Positions 36,180 to 44,730 of a stretch of DNA of 64,000 bases are shown piece by piece. The notes under the pieces are model-generated. The model worked only from the letters and a program-made list of their open reading frames with translations. It searched no databases and had not been told where the DNA came from. The translations under genes and the position numbers were made by a program. Each line of letters starts with the position of its first letter. The stretch's first letter is position 1. The stretch lies in the NCBI GenBank assembly GCA_030591525.1, contig JAUVAV010000010.1, forward strand, positions 17,933 to 81,932, in the 5' to 3' direction. This DNA comes from a candidate division FCPU426 bacterium. Its GTDB lineage: Bacteria; Oederibacteriota; JAAXVQ01; JAUVAV01.

Positions 36180-38021
36180 ATGAAGGTTTTTATGAAAAAT
36201 ATAATCAATGATATTCAGTCATTTTATAAAAAAATGAGCGTTTGTATAGGGAACAGCGTTAAAACAATTTTTCTTTTTGTAATTAGCATTTTTTTAGCGA
36301 TTTTTATGCTGCTTGCTCTATCAAACATAGCAAGTGCTGTAATTGTCGATCCTGGGGAATCAATCCAAAACGCTATAAATTCACTTCCGGCCGAGGGAGG
36401 ACTTGTCGAGCTTTTAGATGGAACTTATAATCTAACTTCTCCCTTATGGATAAATAAAAGCAATGTCACCTTAATGGGGCAGGGAATGGATAAATCAATA
36501 ATCAATCAAGTTGCTGTTCAAACCGATGGCATTATTGTTTCCAAATATTATGATTATGGCGCCAGAGATACTTGGCTTTATAACAACGGAATTAAATGGG
36601 AAGTACAAGTTCAATGGTTTAAAGATCACCCCGATGAAGTGGTTAATAATGCAACAATAAATCATTTAACTATTAATACCCATGGTTCAATCGGCCGTTT
36701 CAGCGGGGTGGGAGCGGTTGAAATAACAAACTTGACTGTTTCAAAAGTGAAGATTCAAGGAGATGCGACAACCAACCAACCCAGAGGTGTTTTCATAAGT
36801 CATTTTATTGATGCCACGGTTGAAGATTCTGTCATTGATGGTGTAGGCGAAGGACTGACGATGCATGGAGGCAGTTATAGAGGTAAGGTTATTAACAATA
36901 CGATATCAAATACAAAGCAATGGACAGTGATTCAATATAATGGGGTTTCGGGGAAAGACGGGATAGATGCTTTAATTAAAAATAACACTCTTATTAATAA
37001 CCAAGGATGTCTGTACGTATATTCGAGTTCGAATGTTAATGTAACTGGAAACACTGTTTCAGACACTTATTATAGATATGGAATTTGGATAAATCTTCCA
37101 ACTGGTAGAATTGAAGTTAATAATAACAAAGTTTGGAATGTTCATTATGATGATTATTCTTTAGCGGCAGGAATAGGTGTAGAGCAAAAGTATATCCACT
37201 TCATTGATTCAATTCCAGTAAATATTAATAATAATTTAATTTATAACAATGAAAAACATGGTATTAGAATTTGGCATTCATCTGCATATAAAAATATGAG
37301 TGGCGCAATATTATCTAATACCATCTATAATAATGGCGCGGATGGGATTAATAATTATCAAGACCAGCCATTAGATGCTGTGAGAAACAATATAATCGTT
37401 AATAACACATTATACGGATTAGTAAACATCTCAGATAATTCGTGTAATTGCGTTTGGAACAACATGGCAGGTAACTACCAGAATACTCCGGCCGGGACGG
37501 GTAGTATTTCGTCAGACCCGTTATTTGTAGATGTTGCAACCCATGATTTTCATCTTAAGTCTCAGTATGGCCGGTGGGATGACTCTGGGTGGGTAAATGA
37601 TGGAGTAACCTCTCCCGGTATAGATGCCGGCGATCCATACGATGCTTATTCCAATGAACCAGAACCCAATGGCAGTCGGATAAATATGGGTGTTTATGGA
37701 AATTCCGTCGAAGCTTCCAAAAGCAGTTTTGCTTCAACTCCGCCCATGCCAAATGAAAATAACGAAATGAAAATTTATCCCAATCCGTATATAAAAAGAA
37801 AAATTAACGAAGATAAAATAACCTTTGCTAATTTACCCCCAGCAGCAAGGATAAGGATTTATGCTGTTTCCGGAGAATTGGTTGAAACCCTGGAACATAA
37901 AGATATAGCTGATGGCGGAAGCGAGGAATGGGATGTATCCGAAATAGCTGGGGGAGTGTATGTGTATACTATCATTTTTCCGGAAGGTAAAAAAACCGGA
38001 AAGGTGAGTATAGTAAAGTGA
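36180..38021 (+). CDS. secreted right-handed beta-helix protein with sorting domain
   Basis: 613 residues with a long N-terminal region before the signal-anchor-like hydrophobic stretch (about 29-55, ending SNIASA). About 58-470 is a PbH1 beta-helix. Its start, DPGESIQNAINSLPAEGG, is nearly the same as in the 30209 protein, and the N-N ladder turns are typical. A short conserved block (PLFVDVATHDFHLKSQYGRWD) also matches 30209 (PLFADSSNYDFHLKSTTGRWD), so the two are paralogues. The tail from about 530 (YPNPYIKRKINEDKITF, EWDVSEIAGGVYVY) ends KVSIVK. The next gene starts at the GTG overlapping this stop, which implies coupled translation. Confidence 0.82.
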   Translation: MKVFMKNIINDIQSFYKKMSVCIGNSVKTIFLFVISIFLAIFMLLALSNIASAVIVDPGESIQNAINSLPAEGGLVELLDGTYNLTSPLWINKSNVTLMGQGMDKSIINQVAVQTDGIIVSKYYDYGARDTWLYNNGIKWEVQVQWFKDHPDEVVNNATINHLTINTHGSIGRFSGVGAVEITNLTVSKVKIQGDATTNQPRGVFISHFIDATVEDSVIDGVGEGLTMHGGSYRGKVINNTISNTKQWTVIQYNGVSGKDGIDALIKNNTLINNQGCLYVYSSSNVNVTGNTVSDTYYRYGIWINLPTGRIEVNNNKVWNVHYDDYSLAAGIGVEQKYIHFIDSIPVNINNNLIYNNEKHGIRIWHSSAYKNMSGAILSNTIYNNGADGINNYQDQPLDAVRNNIIVNNTLYGLVNISDNSCNCVWNNMAGNYQNTPAGTGSISSDPLFVDVATHDFHLKSQYGRWDDSGWVNDGVTSPGIDAGDPYDAYSNEPEPNGSRINMGVYGNSVEASKSSFASTPPMPNENNEMKIYPNPYIKRKINEDKITFANLPPAARIRIYAVSGELVETLEHKDIADGGSEEWDVSEIAGGVYVYTIIFPEGKKTGKVSIVK

Positions 38022-40048
38022 GGGATTTACAAACGTTTTTCGAGAAAACTTACCTCCCAAACTTTAAAAAGGTCTTAACGGTTATCGGTTTTATGCTCTT
38101 GTTTGCAGGTGGCGACATGGCAAATGCCGCCATTACCGGCACATCACCCAATCCCTCAGGCGATACCAACATTTCTGATGACACAATCTGGAAGGATGAA
38201 AATATCACTTTATCGGGTGATATTATAATTCACCCTGGCGGCAGCTTAAGCTTAGATAACACCGCCTTGATATTTGCCAGCACGGACACAGATTTTTACG
38301 GGATAGAAATTAAAAAAGGCAATGCAACCGCAAATGGAGGCAGATTAAAAATTAGCAATGGTAGTAGTGTGACTGTCCAAAACCCGGATTATAATACATG
38401 GATATATGCAGAATATGAACATCCGCCTTCATCAAAATGTCCGGTTATTCAGGCCAGTGACTCTTCCTTTTCGGAGTTGGGTAAAGGTATTTTTGGAGGA
38501 GACGAACCGAAACGTTATGGTCTGGAGATGCGTAAGACTACGAGCGAGTCATATTTTGACAATATAACTATCACAAACTCATATCATGGTATTTACTTAG
38601 GGGATGGTGGAGAACCTGTGAACATAACAAACTGTAGAATTGAAAATATCGAAAGTTCTGCTATTCATATTAAATATGTAGGTGCGTATATATACAATAA
38701 TATTATAACGGATATAAAATTTGGGGTTTATGCTTATGAAACCGATGGTTTGCAAATTATAGGTAATACTTTTGATGCAGAGAATCATATTGGCAATTAT
38801 GTTATAGATATAATGGCTCGCGATAAGAATTTTATATTCAAAGACAATGTAATTAAGAATTTCCAGAGAGGGATATACCTTAATGGTTCGCAACAAAACG
38901 GGTTGATCGAGAATAATACACTAATCGATGGGATAGGACTTGGGATTGGGATTAACACGGGTGGTGAAAATATTACAGTAAAGGATAATACCGTGATTAA
39001 TACTCAGGACGGCATTATAGCTTTGGGCAACAATATTTTGATATATGATAATGAAATAATAAACCCGAAATATCCAACCTTCAATACTGCGGGAATACGT
39101 ATCGGGGGACTTCATAATAGTTCGATATACAACACCTCTATCAGAAATGTCGACCAAACTACAACCACAGGTATTAATTTGTATCAGGATTCATCGAATT
39201 TAATTATAAAGAAGGTTACTATATCCGGTGGTTTGAAGTACGGCATAACCATAAGTAATACAGTAGATACCCGATTTGTGGATTTGAATATTTCTGATGC
39301 TTTGACTTATGATGTTGATTTCAAAGGTTTGAATGAAAATATCAAGTTTATAAATGCAAGCTTTAATGTCTCGAAAATCAATTTTACAGATAATCATGAT
39401 GTTTTTTTGCCTTATTACTATCTGGATGTTAAAGTTGATGACTTCAAGGGGAATCCAGTTGGAAATGCTATCGTAACCATTAGCAACGAAGTTGATAGTA
39501 ATTATTCTTCTATCAATGTTAAGGGAGAAAGTGAAACGATATTTGTAACCGGAGCAGATGGGCATACGCCATTGCCCTCAGATTTAGCAAGTTCAGCGGC
39601 AATATTGGATTATTGGCAGACTAACACCGAAAAGAAGAAGATGAAATATACTATTACTGCTGAAAAAGATGGTTATACCGCTGCGGTAATAGATATTGTT
39701 TCTGGTGAGAGTTGGTATAGAGAAGAACCCGGAGTCTATCAGAATACAATAACAATTATTCTTCCAATGATTCAGTCAACAAATATGGACAAGATAAAGG
39801 TTTACCCTAACCCCCACATTGCGGTCGGAGGATATTCGGGAAAAGTAATATTTGCTGGATTGTCAAAAGAAGTAACCCTGAGGATTTACACGGTATCCGG
39901 TGGATTGGTAAAGACCATAGAACATAGGGCTACAGCCGGCGGCGGCAGTGTGGAGTGGGATATATCGGGGATCAGCAGCGGAGTATATCTATTTGTAGCG
40001 GTGTCGGAAGAGAAAAAACAGACGGGAAAAATCTCTATCATTAAGTAG
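38018..40048 (+). CDS. secreted beta-helix protein with Ig-like and sorting domains
   Basis: 676 residues starting at GTG 38018, inside the GTGA overlap with the previous stop. The signal peptide ends near GDMANAA (about 40). About 45-460 consists of beta-helix turns (NNIITDI, GLIENNTLIDG, VKDNTVINT). About 470-580 is an Ig-like module (LDVKVDDFKGNPVGNAIVTI, TGADGHTPLPSD) matching the one at the end of the 20533 protein. The tail from about 592 (VYPNPHIAVGGYSGKVIF, EWDISGISSGVYLF) ends KISIIK. It forms a two-gene operon with the preceding beta-helix gene, and both are AT-rich. Confidence 0.82.
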   Translation: MRDLQTFFEKTYLPNFKKVLTVIGFMLLFAGGDMANAAITGTSPNPSGDTNISDDTIWKDENITLSGDIIIHPGGSLSLDNTALIFASTDTDFYGIEIKKGNATANGGRLKISNGSSVTVQNPDYNTWIYAEYEHPPSSKCPVIQASDSSFSELGKGIFGGDEPKRYGLEMRKTTSESYFDNITITNSYHGIYLGDGGEPVNITNCRIENIESSAIHIKYVGAYIYNNIITDIKFGVYAYETDGLQIIGNTFDAENHIGNYVIDIMARDKNFIFKDNVIKNFQRGIYLNGSQQNGLIENNTLIDGIGLGIGINTGGENITVKDNTVINTQDGIIALGNNILIYDNEIINPKYPTFNTAGIRIGGLHNSSIYNTSIRNVDQTTTTGINLYQDSSNLIIKKVTISGGLKYGITISNTVDTRFVDLNISDALTYDVDFKGLNENIKFINASFNVSKINFTDNHDVFLPYYYLDVKVDDFKGNPVGNAIVTISNEVDSNYSSINVKGESETIFVTGADGHTPLPSDLASSAAILDYWQTNTEKKKMKYTITAEKDGYTAAVIDIVSGESWYREEPGVYQNTITIILPMIQSTNMDKIKVYPNPHIAVGGYSGKVIFAGLSKEVTLRIYTVSGGLVKTIEHRATAGGGSVEWDISGISSGVYLFVAVSEEKKQTGKISIIK

Positions 40049-40294
40049 TGGAAGAAAAGTTTCGTAGCTTAAAAGAGAGGCTGGCTACTATGAATAGAAT
40101 CGGCAGAGAATAATCCCGTCGTAATTCCGGGGACATAATACAGAATTATTTTATAAAAAAAATGCAAGGAAACACACGGCCTCCTGAGGAGTGAGGGAAT
40201 TTGAAAATATGTCATAAAGTAAGTGCGGAAATGGGTGGAGTGATCTTTCCCCGCAGTCCACTATGAATTTTACAATTGGGAGAGATTAATAATC

Positions 40295-41992
40295 ATGCTG
40301 AAAATTATACTTCTGTGGGTTTTTCTAATAGCTTTTTATGCGACAAGAATTTTTGCAATGACTCTTGTTCAAACCACAGTTTCTGATTTCAGAAACGGAT
40401 ATTTTGATGGAAATGTGGATATTACCTCGGATGCCGGCGGCGCCATCTCCCTGGCAAAAAGAGGCGGAAGTGTTGAACCGTTTTTCACCAGCTATACCTT
40501 GCCGAACAATATTTATCGAGGTCATGGCAATGCGATTGCTAAGGGTTATTTGTTCACCCTCGCTGGGCTTAAAGATTTTGGCGGGTATGCTGACAGTCTG
40601 TCATCAGTTTATTCCGCGCCCCTGGGATTAGATGGAGATGTCGGTGCCTGGAGCGAGGTTAATTCTTTGCCGGTCAAAGTGCTTAGCCATTGTGCGGTAA
40701 GTGCCGGCGAATATATTTTTGTAATCGGTGGATATGTTCCTGGCCCAACTTGGACTATTTTAGACTCGGTTTATTCGGCTAAAGTCAATTCGGATGGAAC
40801 TATCGGGCCCTGGGCCACCTTAACGCCCTTGCCGGAAAAATTGTATTCTCATCAGGCAGTCTTGGTTGATGGTCACATTTTTGTGCTTGGGGGAATGAAT
40901 GCCGTGGGCGCTGGCGACCAATCAGCTGTTTATTCGGCCAAGCTGAAGCCGGATGGAAGCATTGAGAATTGGATTATTCAAACCTCTCTGCCCAAGCCTT
41001 TGATTGGCTGTTCAGCGGTTAGCCTAAATGGATACCTCTATATTTTAGGGGGGAGCAGCGGCGCACTGCAGTCTTCGGTTTATTCAATAAAAGTTAATGC
41101 GGACGGCACTTTTGACGGCAACTGGAACACTTTGACAAATATGCCCAAGGCGCTGGATAGTTTTGCGGCTATTGGCAGCAATGGGTATATTTTTGTAACC
41201 GGAGGCTATGGAGGACTCTTTCAGTCAGCCGTCTATTCGGCTAGGGTGAATTACGATGGGACCATAGGCATCTGGGCAACATTGAATTCTTTGTACAATG
41301 ATACCCCAGCGCTTAGCCATCAGGGATTATCGGTGAATCAATATTTATTGATTTTGGGCGGCAATACCGCAGGCAATATTCAGACGGGGAAAATTGAATT
41401 AACCCATGAAAACAGCGATTTGGGATATTATAATAATTATTTTATTTTTTCGGAAGACCATTCACTGGATACCTTATCCTGGCAGGGTAATTTTCCGGAA
41501 AATATCCGGTTGCGCTATCGAACCGCCAATCACTTATCAGGAAAATATTCCGGCTGGAGCGATTTTTCGAATACGCAATCCATCGCGATAAACACTAATG
41601 CCGGATATTTAGAGTATCAAATAGAGTTTGATGGATCTGTCTTAACCCAGCCTCCGGCGGTGACGGAAGTTAGTCTCCTCTACGATACTGATGATTCTGC
41701 ACCCCTGTCGCCCACACCATCCATGCCGGAAAAAGCGCTAATTAGAATTTATCCCAATCCTTACAGAAAAGGCCTAACACCCGGGAATGAGATTTATTTT
41801 TGCGAATTGAATGACATCACGACTATCAAAATATTTACCCTAGCCGGCGAATTGGTAAAACAATTTGATTACCCCGGCGGCAGTAATAATACAGTCAGTT
41901 GGGATGTATCTGAAATTGCTCCGGGTATTTACTTCTATTTTCTATATGCGGATCAAAAAATCACAAAAGGTAAAATAGCCATTCTAAAGTGA
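40295..41992 (+). CDS. secreted Kelch-type propeller protein with sorting domain
   Basis: 565 residues. Signal peptide about 1-21 (YATRIFA). About 60-365 hold six Kelch-like blades of roughly 50 residues (SVYSAKVNSDGTIGPWATL, LPEKLYSHQAVLVDG, HIFVLGG). About 370-475 is a beta-sandwich (LSWQGNFPENIRLRYRTAN). From 484 the sorting module (IYPNPYRKGLTPGNEIYF, SWDVSEIAPGIYFYFL) ends KIAILK. Kelch propellers act as binding platforms or as galactose-oxidase-type enzymes; the copper ligands of the latter were not seen. The 246 bp upstream hold a small CTCCTGAGGAG palindrome but no firm promoter. Confidence 0.82.
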   Translation: MLKIILLWVFLIAFYATRIFAMTLVQTTVSDFRNGYFDGNVDITSDAGGAISLAKRGGSVEPFFTSYTLPNNIYRGHGNAIAKGYLFTLAGLKDFGGYADSLSSVYSAPLGLDGDVGAWSEVNSLPVKVLSHCAVSAGEYIFVIGGYVPGPTWTILDSVYSAKVNSDGTIGPWATLTPLPEKLYSHQAVLVDGHIFVLGGMNAVGAGDQSAVYSAKLKPDGSIENWIIQTSLPKPLIGCSAVSLNGYLYILGGSSGALQSSVYSIKVNADGTFDGNWNTLTNMPKALDSFAAIGSNGYIFVTGGYGGLFQSAVYSARVNYDGTIGIWATLNSLYNDTPALSHQGLSVNQYLLILGGNTAGNIQTGKIELTHENSDLGYYNNYFIFSEDHSLDTLSWQGNFPENIRLRYRTANHLSGKYSGWSDFSNTQSIAINTNAGYLEYQIEFDGSVLTQPPAVTEVSLLYDTDDSAPLSPTPSMPEKALIRIYPNPYRKGLTPGNEIYFCELNDITTIKIFTLAGELVKQFDYPGGSNNTVSWDVSEIAPGIYFYFLYADQKITKGKIAILK

Positions 41993-42118
41993 GCGCCAGG
42001 CAGAGCTGCTGCCTGGCCGGTCGGCTGAGAGGAGCCGGCCTATGGATTGTAAGCCAGGGGACGTCCCCTGCGTCTATTCAGGAAAAGGGATATGACCCAT
42101 TGTATACAAGGAGGCTGT

Positions 42119-42436
42119 ATGGAATATTGCGTAATATTGGTCACAGTGCCCAATCAAGAACTTGGCGAGCGGATTGCCAGGATTTTAGTGGAGGAAAAAC
42201 TGGCCGCCTGTGTTAATCGCATTCCGGGATTAATATCCATTTATTCCTGGCAAGGAAAAGTAGAACAAGCTTCCGAAGAACTTTTAATTATCAAAACCCG
42301 GCGGAATTTGGTTGAGGCTGTCAGCCAAAAGGTAAAAGAATTGCATCCGTACGAAGTACCGGAGGTAATAGCTTTGCCGATTATAGGAGGCGCGCAGGAT
42401 TATTGTAATTGGATAGGTGGAGAAACAGTATCCTGA
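42119..42436 (+). CDS. cutA: divalent-cation tolerance protein CutA
   Basis: 105 residues of the trimeric ferredoxin-fold CutA family. Signature segments are VTVPNQELGERIARILVEEKLAACVNRI, IYSWQGKVEQASEELLIIKT and HPYEVPEVIALPI; the conserved ACVN Cys and the YSWxGK Trp are present. CutA proteins bind divalent metals and are linked to copper tolerance, although the cellular role is debated. AAGGAGG four bases before ATG 42119 fixes the start. It follows the Kelch gene on the same strand and may share its transcript. Confidence 0.93.
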   Translation: MEYCVILVTVPNQELGERIARILVEEKLAACVNRIPGLISIYSWQGKVEQASEELLIIKTRRNLVEAVSQKVKELHPYEVPEVIALPIIGGAQDYCNWIGGETVS

Positions 42437-42550
42437 GGGGTCTTGAAAAAATGGATTGCCCGCTAACGAAAAACAGCATTTTGCTGCCTAAAGACGGAAC
42501 CCGCCGTGTGGATAAGAACACCCTGGTTGCGCTTACGCTAATGGTTGCGG

Positions 42551-42782
42551 CTAGGAGCCTGTCGGACATAGGCACAAAAGCGGATTTTAAGCACTCTTCC
42601 CCCTTTGAAAAAGGGGGATAAAGGGGGATAAAGGGGGATTTTGAACAGATAGTTGTGCGTTTTTTCAGCAAATCCCCCTGCACCCCCTTCTCCCTGGACT
42701 AAACCATCCCCTGGACCAAATCATCCAGGACAGGCAGGACAGGCCGAAGGGGGAAAAAGACTTAAGTCCGACAGGCTCCTAG
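42551..42782. mobile_element. MITE-like element with CTAGGAGCCTGTCGGAC ends, carrying an internal hairpin
   Basis: A 232-bp element: CTAGGAGCCTGTCGGACATA on the left and its complement (TAAGTCCGACAGGCTCCTAG) on the right. The interior differs from the 7108-7250 copy and holds AAAGGGGGATAAAGGGGGATA repeats and a second, partly complementary CCCCCTTC run. It lies between cutA and the nitronate monooxygenase-like gene. Confidence 0.85.
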
Positions 42783-42805
42783 GCAGATAAAATCATAAAA
42801 GATTA

Positions 42806-42866
42806 ATTGATTCCGGCCACCTGTGGTATACTATTTATCTGGGATTTTGTTGTGGCCGGAATCAAT
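42806..42866 (+). promoter_or_regulatory. promoter enclosed by a 15-bp perfect inverted repeat
   Basis: ATTGATTCCGGCCAC (42806-42820) and its exact complement GTGGCCGGAATCAAT (42852-42866) flank 31 bases that contain an extended -10, TGGTATACT (42824-42832). Transcription would begin within the loop, 50-60 bp before ATG 42894, so the arms could be operator half-sites on either side of the start point. Confidence 0.55.
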
Positions 42867-42893
42867 AGTTTATAATTATTAGGGAGAATAGAT

Positions 42894-44459
42894 ATGGATT
42901 TAAAAAAGTTTAATTTAATGTTTTCTAAAATAGAGTTGCCCAGGTTAGAGTTGCCAAAATTTAAGCTTCCCAAGATAAAGATGCCAGAGCTTAAAATCGG
43001 AGATATAAAAGCAAGAATTCCAATTATTCAAGGTGGAATGGGAGTAGGAATCTCTCTTTCCAAACTTTCTTCTGCGGTTGCCAGAGAGGGAGGTATAGGA
43101 GTAATAGCTGCCAATGCAATAGGAATGATTGAGCCGGATTATTTCAAGAATGGGGTTGAAGCAAATATGAGGGCTTTAAGAAATGAAATAAGAAAAGCCA
43201 GGAGTCTGAGTGATGGCATAATTGGTGTTAATATTATGATTGCTTTGAATGATTTTCAAAATATGCTTCAGGTTGCAATTGAAGAGAAGGTTGACATTGT
43301 ATTTCTGGGAGCGGGACTCCCTTTAAGGGGGATTCCGATAAAAGAGATTAAAAGAGCTAATGTAAAGGTTGTGCCAATTGTAAGTTCGGCCCGCGCAGTA
43401 AGATTGATATTCAAATATTGGCAAAAAAACTTTGCTACCATCCCTGATGGTGTTGTGGTTGAAGGACCAAAAGCCGGAGGCCATTTAGGTTTTAAGGAAG
43501 AAGATATAGAGAATCCGGATTTCAGACTTGAGAATTTAATTCCGGAAGTTGTTAAGGAGGTCAAAGAATTTGAAAAACAGTTTGCCAGGGAAATACCGGT
43601 TATTGCTGCAGGCGGTATTTTTGATGGGAAAGATATTTATGAGTTTTTAAAACTTGGTGCTAGTGGTGTACAGCCGGGGTCTAGATTTGTTGCTACCGAA
43701 GAGTGTGATGCTGATATAAACTTTAAAATGAGCTTTGTGGACGCAAAAAAAGAAGATATTGTTATTATACACAGCCCCGTGGGGATGCCGGGAAGAGCTA
43801 TTTTTAACAGTTTTTTAAAAGGGGTTAATTCCGGCGAGAAAAAAGAGTTCAAGTGTCCCTGGAGATGTCTTGAGAGTTGTAAGGCAGACAAGGTAAATTA
43901 CTGTATATCTATTGCTCTTAATAATGCTAGAAAGGGTATTTTAAAGCAGGGATTTGCATTTGCGGGCACAAATGTTTATAGAATTGATAAAATAGTTCCT
44001 GTGAAGGAACTGATAAATGAAATTACAGAGGATTATCTTGCGGTGGTTGAAAATGGTATTAGCCGGATTAAGCACGAGTATGAAAAAGTCAAGAAAAAGC
44101 TCATGGGATTGAAAGAGGAGTATGAAAAAACAATTGAAAGAGGATCTAATCTTTTTAAAGAGGAATATAATAAAGCTTTTACCAAGGGGTCAGCTAAACT
44201 AAAAGGTGAACTAGAGAAAAGTTTTAATATGTTAGCCGCGAATTCCCCAGCTTTCCCTGATAAAGACATCAGGACAGGCAAGGCGGGGATGAAGCGGGAT
44301 AGTAATAATGATTTCCTGCAGCTCATATCCAATTCCCCGCTCTTTAGAGCGGGGAAATTGAATAAAATTAACTGGCTGAAATCAGAGTATATTGAAAATT
44401 TTAAACTAATTGATAAAATCAAAGCACAATTTATGGCAAAAACCTTTGGTTTGATTTGA
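42894..44459 (+). CDS. nitronate monooxygenase-like (NPD/FabK-type) flavoprotein with extended C-terminus
   Basis: 521 residues. A short repetitive start (LPRLELPKFKLPKIKMPELK) leads into a flavin TIM barrel (about 35-360): PIIQGGMGVGISLSKLSSAVAREGGIG, VVVEGPKAGGHLG, PVIAAGGIFDGKDIYEFLKLGASGVQPGSRF. These are the FMN- and phosphate-binding loops of 2-nitropropane dioxygenase/enoyl-ACP reductase FabK relatives. A Cys-rich loop (CPWRCLESCKADKVNYC, about 322-338) may hold a metal site. From about 380 the tail is a charged coiled coil (KKKLMGLKEEYEKTIERG). Residues about 445-487 are encoded by a dispersed repeat inserted in frame. The substrate is uncertain; neighbouring genes give no hint. Confidence 0.8.
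   Translation: MDLKKFNLMFSKIELPRLELPKFKLPKIKMPELKIGDIKARIPIIQGGMGVGISLSKLSSAVAREGGIGVIAANAIGMIEPDYFKNGVEANMRALRNEIRKARSLSDGIIGVNIMIALNDFQNMLQVAIEEKVDIVFLGAGLPLRGIPIKEIKRANVKVVPIVSSARAVRLIFKYWQKNFATIPDGVVVEGPKAGGHLGFKEEDIENPDFRLENLIPEVVKEVKEFEKQFAREIPVIAAGGIFDGKDIYEFLKLGASGVQPGSRFVATEECDADINFKMSFVDAKKEDIVIIHSPVGMPGRAIFNSFLKGVNSGEKKEFKCPWRCLESCKADKVNYCISIALNNARKGILKQGFAFAGTNVYRIDKIVPVKELINEITEDYLAVVENGISRIKHEYEKVKKKLMGLKEEYEKTIERGSNLFKEEYNKAFTKGSAKLKGELEKSFNMLAANSPAFPDKDIRTGKAGMKRDSNNDFLQLISNSPLFRAGKLNKINWLKSEYIENFKLIDKIKAQFMAKTFGLI
44223..44358 (+). repeat. dispersed repeat inserted in frame within the NPD-like gene
   Basis: Both ends match the non-coding repeat at 57915-58066: TTAATATGTTARCCGCGAATTCC at the left; GATGAAGCGGGATAGTAATAATG, CATATCCAATTCCCCGCTCTT and a CCCCGCTCT...AG-CGGGG hairpin at the right. 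The middle differs. It adds about 43 residues (ANSPAFPDKDIRTGKAGM, FLQLISNSPLFRAGK) between two coiled-coil stretches without a stop. Confidence 0.8.
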
Positions 44460-44664
44460 GAATGACTGCGCGGCAATTACTTTATTCCGCACCACCCCCA
44501 ACCTGCCAAAATCGACTTTCCCTTTCCGGTTTTTGGTTGTACTTTGCCTGTTTAAGCTAAATTTCTGTGAGAAGTTAGGGGACATGGTGGACTCCCTCCA
44601 GATTGCCGGAGGGTGTTCTAATTCACTTAACAATTGACCAATTCTTCCGGGTTTTGTTACACTT

Positions 44665-44730
44665 TTTCGCAAGGGCGCGGCTGCTAAGGCCGGGCAGATC
44701 GCGGAGATGTTAATTTGTGATAAAAAATAA
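44665..44730 (+). pseudogene. relic of the 3' end of an asd gene
   Basis: One frame reads FRKGAAAKAGQIAEMLI, against LRKGAATNAVQIAEILI at the end of the intact Asd. At the DNA level about 40 of 50 bases match 26645-26694, including a run of 15 (GCAGATCGCGGAGAT). Upstream the similarity stops abruptly. The relic overlaps the first codons of truA, placing the old end of asd directly before truA, a common gene order. Confidence 0.75.

Noticed and set aside
17006-40048. Calling the beta-helix proteins pectate lyases
   Set aside because: Only the fold-type repeats are visible; the catalytic Asp/Arg sets of known lyases could not be identified.
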